Positions 25,787 through 37,400 of a stretch of 64,000 nucleotides of DNA are shown piece by piece. Positions within the stretch are counted from its first letter, which is position 1. Each line of letters opens with the position of its first letter. This DNA is from Nocardia aurea. Its GTDB lineage: Bacteria; Actinomycetota; Actinomycetes; Mycobacteriales; Mycobacteriaceae. A program made the position numbers and the translations under genes. Where the stretch lies: assembly GCF_003123685.1 (NCBI RefSeq), contig NZ_QCYJ01000084.1:496001-560000 (forward strand). Direction: 5' to 3'. Under the pieces are notes generated by a model. The model was given only the letters and a program-made list of their open reading frames with translations, was not told the DNA's origin and made no database searches.

Positions 25787-27283
25787 TCAGGAAGGGCTCT
25801 TGCGGAAGAACAACACGTGATCGTGATCGATCAGCGGCACCGTTTTGCGGATCTGCCGGATACCTGCCTCCGGCAGATAGGTGAGGTTGGCGAAACTCTT
25901 GGTGTTGCCGAAGGCGACCCGCAATTTGTTCTCGGTGGCGAAATGCGCACCGTAGGCGGACAGCCATTCGAAGTCCAACGGCCGCAACGGCTCGTCCAGG
26001 GTGGCCGAACCCGGCGGTCGGCCGAGTGCCGCGTATTCGGTCGGCTTGCCGCCGTCGTACCGGCACAGTTCGTAGGACAGATTCTCGGTGGCGTTCACCG
26101 TGATGACCGGCCAGTCCTGCGAAAGACGCAGGGCCAGTGGATGTTTGCCTACCGGGGTGAGTTCCCAGTTCAGGCTCATCACGGTGATCCAGCCGCCGTC
26201 GGACATCTCGATGACCACGACATCCTCGCCGAGTGTGCTCGCGGTGTTGAGTTCGGCCGCTCCGATCGCCGACTCGGAAGCCTCGGCCGAATATGTGGCG
26301 TTGTCGACCGGCTGCACGTCGTCGGTTCCGTACGCCACGGTGATGGCCGCTTTGATCTTGGCGATGGCATCGCGATCCGGGCAACGCACACCGATCGCGC
26401 CGAAGGTCGCCCCGATCTCCACCGGCATCGACGGTGGTTCCGGATCGGAGCCCGGTGTCAACGGTCGCATGCCGACCAGCGCCAACCGCCAGTTAATCTC
26501 TTCGACGGTCGACAGATCACCGGAGGTCTTTCGCAGGATCTGCTGCTGGGTCACCCGCCCGGCCTGCTCCAGCGTCCGGCATTCCAATTCCAGCAGAGCG
26601 GCCAACGATTTCGGGGTGAGATCGAGATCGTTGACCGCGCAGGCGCGCAGCCGGATCTGCAAACTCATCGGGGTGAACGACGAATACCGTTCCCGATACA
26701 TCGATATCGCTTGTTTGCGGGAACGCCCCACCATCAAGGTGCGCAGCAGTGTGCTCAGGCTGGCCAGATACTTCCCCGCCAGCTCCGGCGTCGCGCCCGC
26801 CAGATCCGCGCGAATGCGGGCCGCGTCCGCGGTGGCGGCGACGGCGGAATCCTGATCGAGTCTGCCCAGCCACACCCCGCATTTACCGAGTCCGTCCGCA
26901 CAGGTCCCCGCCACGTGCGGGTACTGCTGCGCCACCTGCCGATAGGTGTGGCAGGCATTGCGAATGGTGCTCACGGCGAGTTCGCGGTGCCCGGTCTGGC
27001 GGGTGGCCTGCTCGAAAACGCGCAACGCTTCCTGCACATCACCGGCATGACGGGCGGTGACCTGTCCATTGGCGAGCCAATGCAGCCGGATACCGACGGC
27101 TTCCTGGGCCGGGGCGATCGCATCGGCGGTACGGTCGCGCGGGGCCCCGTTGGTTCTCGTCGCCAGCAGCGCCTTGGCCAGTTCGCACAGCGTGGCCGCG
27201 AGAGCCAGTTCGCTCTCGGCCGACCTGTCCCGTGCCGTACTGCGGTCTACCGCCGCTCGACGCTCGATCGCACTCAATTCCAT
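25787..27283 (-). CDS. helical-repeat (TPR-like) protein of unknown function
   Basis: About 498 residues. The first ~300 are almost wholly helical and Ala/Arg/Leu-rich, with TPR-like spacing (for example GDVQEALRVFEQATRQTGHRELAVSTIRNACHTYRQ across ~85-120), consistent with a tetratricopeptide solenoid. The last ~200 residues look like a mixed alpha/beta domain (IEMSDGGWITVMSLNWELTPVGKHPLALRLS spans ~370-400), ending VPLIDHDHVLFFRKSPS. No catalytic motif is seen. The start is uncertain: ATG 27283 has GGAGA 5 nt upstream and is used here; ATG 27304, ATG 27328 and GTG 27361 extend the frame. It is on the same strand as dtd, 200 bp downstream of it. I do not recognise the family. Confidence 0.7.
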   Translation of the reverse strand: MELSAIERRAAVDRSTARDRSAESELALAATLCELAKALLATRTNGAPRDRTADAIAPAQEAVGIRLHWLANGQVTARHAGDVQEALRVFEQATRQTGHRELAVSTIRNACHTYRQVAQQYPHVAGTCADGLGKCGVWLGRLDQDSAVAATADAARIRADLAGATPELAGKYLASLSTLLRTLMVGRSRKQAISMYRERYSSFTPMSLQIRLRACAVNDLDLTPKSLAALLELECRTLEQAGRVTQQQILRKTSGDLSTVEEINWRLALVGMRPLTPGSDPEPPSMPVEIGATFGAIGVRCPDRDAIAKIKAAITVAYGTDDVQPVDNATYSAEASESAIGAAELNTASTLGEDVVVIEMSDGGWITVMSLNWELTPVGKHPLALRLSQDWPVITVNATENLSYELCRYDGGKPTEYAALGRPPGSATLDEPLRPLDFEWLSAYGAHFATENKLRVAFGNTKSFANLTYLPEAGIRQIRKTVPLIDHDHVLFFRKSPS

Positions 27284-27482
27284 CGCGATCTCCAACTCGC
27301 GCATCACCTTCCGCACACGCCACGTCATAAGGACGTACTCGCTGATCGCAGAGTGTGCCACATGCGGGGCGTCGCCGCTGCGGAAAGGGTTTTACCTGGG
27401 CCGTTCCGTGGACTCGCGATGGATTCCTTCGGTCGGGCGGATAGGGCGAGGCAGCCTGTGAAAGCGGGTGGAGCCGACCGGG

Positions 27483-27914
27483 TCAGATCTCCAGCATGAC
27501 CGTCACCGGACCGTCATTGGTGAGTTCGACGCGCATATCCGCGCCGAAGCGGCCCGTCGCCACCGTGGCGCCCAGGGCACGTAGTTCGTCGACGAACGCG
27601 TCGACCAGTGGTTCGGCGTGCGGGCGCGGGGCCGCGGAGTTCCACGACGGTCTGCGACCCTTCGCGGTGTCGGCGTAGAGGGTGAACTGGCTGACCACGA
27701 GGATCGGGGCGTCCAGGTCGGCGGCCGAACGCTCGCCGTCGAGGATTCGTAAGCGCCAGGCCTTGTCCGCCAGCGCTTTCACCGTCGCGAGGTCGTCGGA
27801 GTGGGTGATGCCGACCAGAGCTACCAGGCCCTGCGGGTTCGGCTCGATCCGCCCGGCCACTTCGTCGTCGACGGTGACCCGGGCGGAGGTGACGCGTTGC
27901 AGCAGTACCCGCAT
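27483..27914 (-). CDS. dtd: D-aminoacyl-tRNA deacylase
   Basis: A 143-residue DTD. It hydrolyses D-amino acids (and mischarged Gly) from tRNA in the cytoplasm. The two active-site signatures are present: SQFTLYAD (~78-85) and the Gly-cis-Pro loop NDGPVTVML near the C-terminus, together with [16 protein letters not shown] at the start and KGRRPSW in the middle. ATG 27914 is chosen because GAGGA lies 7 nt upstream and the conserved N-terminus begins there; a frame to 27935 adds unrelated residues. Normal length, apparently intact. Confidence 0.95.
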   Translation of the reverse strand: MRVLLQRVTSARVTVDDEVAGRIEPNPQGLVALVGITHSDDLATVKALADKAWRLRILDGERSAADLDAPILVVSQFTLYADTAKGRRPSWNSAAPRPHAEPLVDAFVDELRALGATVATGRFGADMRVELTNDGPVTVMLEI

Positions 27915-28134
27915 AGTCCGATCCTCGCACGTCACGGGGGTGCGCCCGCACCGCGACCCGGCGGCGGGAGCCGTTGCGGGATCGGATCATTCGGGATGGA
28001 TGTCGGTTCGGCGGCACTGCTCGTTCATGTCGGCGCTACTCGGTTGTCGTCTGACGCTGGCATGGTCGGCGGACGCGAACATCGAGATAACAGGTGGCGG
28101 CCGTGCTCATCACGCGGTCCTAGGAGCGGTACTC

Positions 28135-28446
28135 ATGGGCACTGTCGAGAACTACCCGAATCTGCTGGATATCGCGGCGGGTAAAACCGGCCGCGTGCGC
28201 GATGCCATCAATACCGTGATGGGTACCCTGGACGCCTCGCTGGCCGGTCGCGGCGCGCCCTGGGGGGACGACGAGATGGGGAGGCGATTCTCCGACGGTC
28301 CGGAGGGCTACCTGTCGTCGAGGGGCAACCTGAAGACGAGCGCCGCGGCGATCGCCGGATCCTTCGACAATTTCAGCACCACCCAGTACGACACGGCGAG
28401 GCAGTTACGGCAGCTGGAAAAGGATAACGAGAGTCAGTTCGACTGA
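28135..28446 (+). CDS. WXG100-family (EsxA-like) type VII secretion protein
   Basis: A 103-residue, mostly helical protein. The turn between the two helices reads GAPWGDDEMGRRF, the W-x-x-x-E-x-G style hairpin of actinobacterial WXG100 proteins, and the end (YDTARQLRQLEKDNESQFD) is charged and helical. AGGAG sits 8 nt before the ATG. It lies 27 bp upstream of the giant gene on the same strand. WXG100 proteins are exported as helical dimers by ESX machines and often pair with, or help export, the adjacent large effector, so it is a likely partner of the 6,097-residue protein. No ESX core gene (EccB, EccC, EccD, MycP) is in the window. Confidence 0.82.
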   Translation: MGTVENYPNLLDIAAGKTGRVRDAINTVMGTLDASLAGRGAPWGDDEMGRRFSDGPEGYLSSRGNLKTSAAAIAGSFDNFSTTQYDTARQLRQLEKDNESQFD

Positions 28447-28473
28447 CCGGCCGCGACGGACGCGTAGCCGCTG

Positions 28474-31400
28474 ATGGCAGAGTTACCCGGGTATCTGCGC
28501 TGGCTGGAGTGGGTTGCCGGTTCGGATTGGCCCGCCGGTGAACCCGAGGGCATGTGGGGTATCGCCGACGACTGGCGCACCGCCGCCGGTGGGCTGCGCG
28601 CCATCCTCGACGATATCGACGATGCCAAGGCGGCCTCGATCGCCGCCTATCCGCAGGGGGAAGGCCTCGCGGCGATGACCGCGGCTTTCGATCAACTGCG
28701 CAGCGGTGACCAGTCGCTGGAAAAGCTGATCGAGTATTTCGAGGGAATGGCCGCCTCGGCGGACGCGGTCGGCACCGAGATGGATTACGCCCAGCTGATG
28801 ATGATCTCGTCGCTGGCGCTGCTCGCCATCGAACTCGCCGCGGCATGGGCCTTTCCGCCGACCGCGCCCGCGGTGCAGGCGGCGGCGATCGGTTTGACCC
28901 GGGTCGGCATCCGAATTCTGGCCCAGCGGTTGATGAACCGGATCATCCAGCATCTCGCCAAACTCGTCGGGCAGAAGGTGGCGACCTTCATCGTCCGGCA
29001 CATGGCGCTGGACACCCTCATCGGCACCTTCCAGGAAGTCGGCATCCAGGGCTACCAGGTCACCCAGAATCACCGTAACGGCTTCAACTGGGAGCAGGTC
29101 GCCGTGACGGCGGTCAGTTCGGCCGCGGGCGCCGGCGCGGCCGGCCCGTTCGGCGACTGGCTCGGGCGCAGACTGCCCGAGGCGATGCCGAACGTCGTCC
29201 GTGGGGTTGTGACCGGCGCCGGTGCGGGCGCGGTCGGCGCCGGTGCGGGTTTCGGTGCGAGCGTGGTGACCCAGTTCGGTATCGACGCCTACCAGGACGG
29301 GTGGGGCACCGCGTGGGAGAACGCGCGAAATACCGAATTCGATCCGCGCATGCTCACCGCGGGTGTGTCCAACGGCGGACTCTCCGGCGGTAACAGGGCG
29401 ATGGCGGACGGCTTCTACCAGAACAGACATCCCGAGTGGTATCCCGCGCCGACCTCCGACCCCGACCCGAGCCCGCGCATCGGCGGCTCGCCACGACTCG
29501 ATATAGATCCCGCCGACGCGAACGCTTTCGGCGGTGATCGGTTCGGGCCCGACGCCTTCGGACCGGACGGACGCGGTCCCGACGCTCGCGGGCCGGACGC
29601 TCTCGGACCGGACGGTGAGCCGCTCACGGGCGGAACGGATTCGGGCGAATCCGGCGAGACGAGCCGGGGAGCTCCCGGTGCGGAACCGGGGGCGAATTCC
29701 GACGGTGACCGCCGCGAGGGCGAACCGAGCGCGACAGATCCGGGGGCTCGGCCGGACAGCGTCGCGCCGGCATCCGATCTGCCCGGTGCTCGCCCTGCCG
29801 ATCTCGCCCCCGCCGATGGGCAGACGGCGACCCACGACGCGTCCGCCGGTCCGGTACCGCCGGTCGACGGCTCAACTCCCCACCCGAGTGCCGACTCGCC
29901 ACCGATGGGCGATGGCGTCACGGATCCAGCGGTGTCATCCGAAGCGAAACCCGCTGGGACGTCACCGGATACCGGAAGCGACTCGTCGGGCTCACCTACC
30001 CAGGACACCACCCCCGAAACCCGCGCAGCCGATACCCCCGCCACGCAGGACGCGACCCTGTCGCGAGACGGTACCCCCGACCTATCGGCCGCAGACCGGG
30101 CGGACGCGGCGGCTCCGGACCGAAGCGCCCCGGAAGCCTCGGGTCCGGAACGGCCTGGAGCAGAGGCGTCAGGCGCGGACCGGACCGGCGCGGATACGTC
30201 GGGTTCGGACCAGGCTGGAGCGGAGGCGTCAGGTGCGGACCGGACCGGCATGGACGCGTCGGGTTCGGACCGGCCTGGAGCGGAGGCGTCAGGTGCGGAC
30301 CGGACCGGCATGGACGCGTCGGGTTCGGACCGGGCCGGCGCGGATACGTCAGGCACGGATCGGAGCGGAGCGGACGCGGCGAGCCCGGACCGGACAACCC
30401 GGGACGCGCCCACCTCGGATGCCCACCGCGGAGCGGACGCGACACAGCAGTCCCCACCCGCGACGCCCGGAATGCCGGGAGCGACCCCCACCACCGGCGG
30501 TTCACCGACTCCGCTCGGCACCACCGCAACCCCCACCTCGGGTACGGCTTCCCCCGCCACCGCGAATCCTGGCCCGACCACGAATCCCGCGTCGACCTCC
30601 GCGCAGACCGCGAGCAGCGGTGCGCCGCAGGCGGGCGCGGCGCAGACCGGCGACCGTCCGACCGCCGGATCGCCGGACAACCGAGCGGGCGCGGCGACCG
30701 ATTCACGCCGTCCCGCTACCCCCTTCGCGGGCAGGGCCGCAGTCGCCGACAGCGCGGCCAGTCCACAGGGCCGCGACAGCACGGCCGACCAGCAGGGCCG
30801 CGACGCTGCCGCACCGGGAAGACGTGTCGAGTCCACCGCGCCACCCGCTGATTCGGCGAACCAGCCCGCGCGTTCGGAGCGCGGTGACGACACCGGCACC
30901 GATGTCTCGCCGGAAAGCCTGCTCGCTCTGATCCCCGCGGCCGGCATCGACACCCCCGCGGCTCCCCGCGACACCGCCCGCTCGGACAGCGCCCACCGCG
31001 ACACCGACGACAGGACCGGCCCGGAACCGGCCGACGCCGCGCCGGATCGTTCTCTCCCGCACCACGACGATGCTCGACGCGGCCAGTGTGTGGTGCTCTC
31101 GCTGGCGGAGATCGTCGGCGAGACCGGAAGCACGACCGTGCGAGTCCCCGACGACGTCGGTCCGGCGGGCATGTCGCGAGCGGAGTTGGAAGCCCATACC
31201 GGCGGCAGGTTGCACGACGTGCCCGTGCCGCATGCCGAGGGCGACACCGTCGTGGCCCGGCACCAGGAGATCGCCGAGGCTCTCCTCGACCCGAACAACC
31301 CGGCCGAATGGGCGCTCGTGGTCGACGAATACCACGGTGTGCTGGACGAATACGGTGTCGGCGCGCACGCGTACACCATGCGGACCCACGTCGATCCGGT

Positions 31401-34400
31401 GACCGGTGAACGCACCGTCCAGGTCAGCGATCCCGGTGTCGGCGTGCGCCGTGGCTTCCCGCCCGACATCCCGGCCGAACTGAACCGTGTCTCGGCCGTG
31501 CTCTTCGACGCCGACGGCAACGCCCTGCCCGACGACGCCTCGCACCCCCTGGCCGACACCGAGTCCTCGCCCCGCATCGGCCGTTCGGTCGACGACCACC
31601 GCGATCAGGTCCGCGATCTGCTCGCCCAGACTCCCACCGGCCGCGAGATCCTGGCCGCGCTGGACGCAGGACCGGTACGTGACCTCTACGATCACAACCC
31701 GGCTGCCGACGGCCGGGTCGGCTCGTTCCGCCGCAGCGCTCTGGCGGCCGTCGTGTTCACCGAGGGGAACAGCCACATCGGGCAGGTGCTGGCGCTGGCG
31801 CACGAGTCCGTGCACGCGCAGCGATTCGTCGACGGTCTGACACCGCACAGCGCCGAGGTGGTGCGGTCGATGTCGCGCGAGGACTACGTCCGGACGATGG
31901 TCGAGGAAGAGGCCGCGGCCACCGGTCGCCGCTTCCAACTCGCCCGTGACCTGCGTGCCATCGGCTACGAGGTGAGCACCAACCAGCTCGAAGCCGTCTA
32001 CGCCGATGCCTACGAGCGGGCCGAACTCAGCCTGCTGCGGTCCGATCCGGAGCTCTCGCCCGACGAGATCGCCGCGATCGCGCACGAGGTGGCGGTCGAC
32101 GCGCTGCGGGAACCGCTGGCGCGCTTCGAGTTCGACAACGGCGCGACCTACACCCGCTTCTACGGCGACGCCTGGAGCGAGCAGCGCCTGCCACGCGCAC
32201 AGGGTGCCGACACGCCTCCACCGGACGAAGTCCACCGGCCCGCCGACCCCGACGCCGCCCGGCGGTTGCGCGCCGACGCCCTGGCAGTGCGCGCGGATCT
32301 GCTCGCGCTGGAAGAGATCTCCGCCCGAGTGACGACGCTCGCGACGTCGGTAGGGGTCGATCCGACCGCCGCGCGCCCGGTATTCGATCGCGGTATCGCC
32401 GACCGGCACGCCGACGTGGCCGCGGCACTCCGTTCGCCGGACCTGTCCGCCGACGATGCCGCCGCGTTGCGCCGGACCGAACACGATCTGCGCACGCTGT
32501 CCGATCTCGCCGATCAGCGGGACGCGGCGGAGCACGCGGTCGACCGTCGCGAGAGCGAGCTCGCCACCCGTGGCGCGCGCGAATACACGGCCATTCGAGC
32601 GGAATCGGACCCCGACGCCAGGCCCATCGCCGAGCAACTGCTCCTGGTGTCGGACCGCGTGTTGGTCGTCGCGCCGCCCGGCGAACACCAAGGTGTGCTC
32701 GATCGGGCGCAAACCGCCCCCGAGGTCGCCGCGATCATCGATCGCGCCGAGAGCGACCACATTCGTCTCGATGTGCGTGTCGACTCCGACGGACGTGTGC
32801 TCGTGAATACCGCCGACCCGCATGCCGGTCCGGAGTCGTCCGCCCGTCCCGCGCCGGTCCCGCACGATCCCGGCGCGGCGTCCGTCGACGCGGATGTGGC
32901 GCGAATCCGCGCCGAGCTGGCCACGACCGAGGTCGGCCGATGGGCCGAAGGGGTACTCGACAGCCACGGTGTGCGTGTCGTCCACGGCTCAGACGGTGAG
33001 AACCGGTACCTGCCGTCGCAGCGCACTCTGCGACTCGACGCCGGTGCCACCGATGCCGAGCAGTTGGCCGCGCTGGTGCACGGCGCCATCCACGCCGACA
33101 CCGCGCGAGCGCGTGACACCCCCGGCGGCGCCAGGGACCGCATGCTGCTGCCACGGCGCGACTACGTCGACGCGATGCTGGACGAGGAGACCAGGGCCCA
33201 CGCCATGGAGATCGTCGCGCGCACACAGCTGCGCGCGGCGGGTCACGACCTCCCCGTCACTCCGGAGGAATCGGCCTACAGCGACGCGTTCGACCGGGCC
33301 AGGGCCGAAGCCGCGCGACTCGATCCCGACGTGAATGCCGCCGAACTCGATCGCCACGCGAACGAGGCGGGTATGCGGGCGCTTCGGCCACTGGTCGAGC
33401 GACTCGCGGCGGATCCGACGGGTCTCACCTACGGCGAGGCATACGGGGCGGACTGGGACAGGGCTCACGGCATCCATTCCTTCGACGCCACGGTCCGGAA
33501 CGCGATGGCCTCCGGTGAACAATCGGTGCGGCTGATCGACGCGGGCAATTCGGTGCACACCCCGCGCCGGGTAGAACTGGTCACCTACAACGACGGCACC
33601 CAGCTGATTCGCCGGACGATGATCAGCTCGCGCCACGCCGACGCCGAACAGTTGTTCTCCGCCTTGGCGCGCGCGGTCGGCGCACCGGTACCCGAAGCGT
33701 TCCGCGCCGCGCCGAATGTCGTCTATCACCAGAATCTCCCCGGAACCACGGCGCGGCAACGGTTTCCGATGTTCATCGACGCGCACGAACTCGGCTTCCA
33801 CGACACCGACGGCGGTCGCGCGCTCGGGCTGGTCGACGCGCTCGCACAGATCCCCGACCGCGACGCGGGCACCTGGATGATCGGTCCCGACGACGGTGTC
33901 GTCGGAATCGGCAACCATCGCGCCTTCGACGGCACGCTGACCCCGGACACATTGAGCCCCTTCGCCTCCCACTTCCTGCGTGCCGGTGACGACGGCACGA
34001 TCGAGGTCGTCGACCACCACCTGACCGAGACCGAGATCGCCGACATCAGGAATCGGGTCGAGGCGCTTCGGCCCGAGTTCGAGCGAATGCTGCGCCCCCA
34101 CTGGCTCGATGACGCACTCGGAAGACTCGACGACATCGGCGAGCACGCGAGGCCCGCGCCGTCCCCCGCGCCCGAGGTGGAGATCGGCGAGGGCGACACG
34201 GCCTACGTGAATCGTTACGGCGGCGCGCAGCGCTACGGGATCTCCGGTGTCGTCGACGCGGACGGCGTCCTGCATGTCGTGGTGCGCAGCGGGCCCGCGA
34301 CCCCGTCCGGCCGGGTGATGTTCGCCGACATGATGCGGGAACTCGGTCATCGGGTTCGCGTCATCGAGGCCCAATGGTTCAGCGAGGGTGGTCTCGACGA

Positions 34401-37400
34401 CAACCTGACGGCCTTCAACGCCGCGATCCAGGAGTTGTTCCTCGACACCCCGGAGGAGGCGGCGCTGACCACCTTCACCGGGCGGCTCGCGGCCGAAATG
34501 GGCTTCACCCGGGTGGAATTCGGTCCGGGCGCGCTCGAAGGTCCGCCCGGCGAGCACACCAGCGCGACTGTCCGTTTCAGTCGGCCGGAGGCGACTCCAC
34601 TCGCGGATCCGGGCGATACGCCCACCGACGCCACTCGGCAGCGGAATCCGGTCGACGGTGCCGAGCCGCCCGATATGGTTCCCACCCGGGGAGCGGACGA
34701 TTCGGCCGACCGGACCTCCCGTCGAACGGGACCGGTGACGGACAGGTCACCGCGGGCGGAATCGGACGATCCCGTACCGCAGCCGCAATCCGGCGGTGGC
34801 GGCGGTAACCCGCCGACGAAACCCCCGGTATCGGCCGCGCCGTTGCCTGAGGAGCCCGAATCGTCCGGTGGCGACGGATTCGAGCACCGCACACCCCCGG
34901 TGGGCGGCGATCAGGACGCCGCTGTCGGGCGTCCCGACCCGGACGCGACGGTTCCGGACGCGACGGTTCCGGACGCGTCGGTTCCGGACGCGACGGCCGC
35001 GGACGCGACGGTTCCGGAACGCGGCGACTCCCCGGCGCGTCCCGAGGTGACCGCCCATGAGCCGACAACGGATTCGGTGCGCGCGGAGTTGACCCGTGCC
35101 GGGGAACGGATCGCCGACGCCGTCGTGGCCCGGCGAGTCGCCGAGGCCAGGGTCGGCGAGCTCGCGCGCGGATTGGGCATCGACCCCGACGGTTCGACGC
35201 CCGGTGAGATCTCGCGCGCCGTCGACGAGCGGATGCGCGCGGCCGAACAGCGCGTCGAGCGGCTGCGCGACACCGCGGACGTTCCGCCGGAGCGGATGGT
35301 CGCGCATTTCGACGATCTGCGTGCCGCGCAGGCCGCGCTCAACGACACGGTCAGGGCGGTCAACCGGATTCGCCCCGAACTGTCACGGTTGTACGAGGCC
35401 TTGCGCGCCGAAAGTGAAGCCAGGACGGTCGCCGGCGTGCTGGCCGCACGGGACGTGATCGCCGCCGAGGGCGCGCACATGATCAGCGAGGGCGTCGGCT
35501 TGTCGCCGGATGGCCGCCGAGTCGTCGTCGCCTCCCCGCTGACCGATCCCGACGCGGTCATCTCCGCCGACACCCGTCGTATGCTGCACGACCGCGGCGT
35601 GCGCATCGACTACCGGCTCGTCGAAGTGGACAGCGCGGGCCGGGTCACCGTGCGCGACCTTCCGACCACCGGGGAGCGTGCTCGTTCCGAGGGGCAGGGC
35701 GAGTTCCGTCCCGCTGCGGAATCGGGGCCCGAACGGTCCGATGGAGAGACCCGCTCGGGTGCTGACCGTCAGCGGCCGGGGGACGCCGGTCCCGAGGGGG
35801 AGCAGCGGCCTCCGGCGCAGATCGGCGATGCCGCGAATGAGCGGGTGCGTCCGGCCGACGAAGCGCGTTTCGACGCCGGTCGGCAGCGGCCGACTTCGGA
35901 AGAGACCGTGCCGGATCGGCAGCGGCCTATCACGGAAGAGACCGTTCCGGATGGTGAGCGGCAGCCGCGCCCCGCCGACGAACCACGTTCCGATGCCGAT
36001 GCGCAGCGACGCCCCGTGGAGGAGTCCGACCCCGAGGGGGCGCGGCTGCCGCGTCCCGCCGACGAGACCGCTCCCGCCGATCGGCGGCAGAGTTCCGTGG
36101 CGGAGACCAGCCCGGACGGTGAGCGAACGCCCCGTCCCGCCGACCAGACCGAGTCCGATCCTACGAGGGAGCCGAGCGCCGACGGGGTTCGCGAACCATC
36201 AAACAGCACAACGGAATCCGAGTACGCAGCCCTCATCCGTGAGCGGGCTGCACTGGCGAGCGAACGCGAGTTCTGGCGCGCCAAGCGCAACGACAGGGCC
36301 GAACGGCAGGGCCTGCACGGGGAGGACCGGCGTGACGGCCGCGATCCCATGGACCGGGAACTCGGCCCCGACCGGCTCGAACCCACATTGCAGCGACTGC
36401 TGGACTCCGTGGTCGGCGTCCGCGATGTTCCGGGAACGGGAGAGGAGAGCGCCAGGCAGACACCGGAATTGGTCGGTCCGGAGATCCTGGCGATGCGACG
36501 CGAGGCGATCTTCCGTTTGCAGGAGGCGGCCGAGCGTTTCATCGCGGCCAGCGACGCGCTGACGGAATTGGACAGGCGCATCGCGGCGCTCGAAGCCGAA
36601 GGCGCGACCGGGGATCGGCGACCCAGTGCGGAAGTGGCAGCCGAACTGGACCGACTCGGCCGCGAACGCGCCGCCGAGGTGTTGCGCCTGTCGCCGCTGC
36701 GGGCGATGCGCGACGATGTCGCGGGCCGACTGGAGGTTCCGCTGGATCGTCTGGGTCCGGACAAACTCCCCGCGACACTGGACGAACTGGCCCGGCGACC
36801 GGTCTCGGGTGACGAAACCCTATTGCATCAACGGAATCTCGAGCTGCTGGCCGAAGCCGCCGACCGGGTCGATCGGGCGGAGAACGAGATCGGCCGCATC
36901 CAGGATCGGATGGCCGAACTGGCGGGCGCGAATCGCGAGATCTTCGACGCCGCGGGCGCGCGACGGATCACCGACCGGGTCGGTCTGGTCGACGGCGAGC
37001 ATCCGCGCATCATCGTCGTCGCGCCGCGCGGGCATATCGACGCGCCGCTGGCCGACCACGACGCCGCGCTCAGGGACGCGCTGCGCCGCAGTGGCGCGCT
37101 GGCCCAGGCGATGGTCCGGCCCGAAACGACCATCGAGTACCGGCAGATCGTCTCCGATCGCGAAGGCAACTGGCGCGCGGTCGACACCACCGCTCCCGTG
37201 CGTGAATTCGTCACCGCCCCACCCGGACGCGGCGATCCCGGCATACACCTGACGCGTTGGCGTGACGGCGAAGGCCAGTGGAACGACGTCAATCCCGCTC
37301 TACCCGAATGGAATACCGGGCGTAACGACGGCACCGTGCCGAAGACGTTCACCCCGCGCGATCTTCCCGAAGGGGTCAGCGGGTGGGCGGTCAATCCGTT

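Noticed and set aside
30121..30400. Regular 60-bp repeats considered as a CRISPR-like array
   Set aside because: The repeats are contiguous, have no unique spacers, lie inside a coding frame and keep the reading frame; no cas gene is present.
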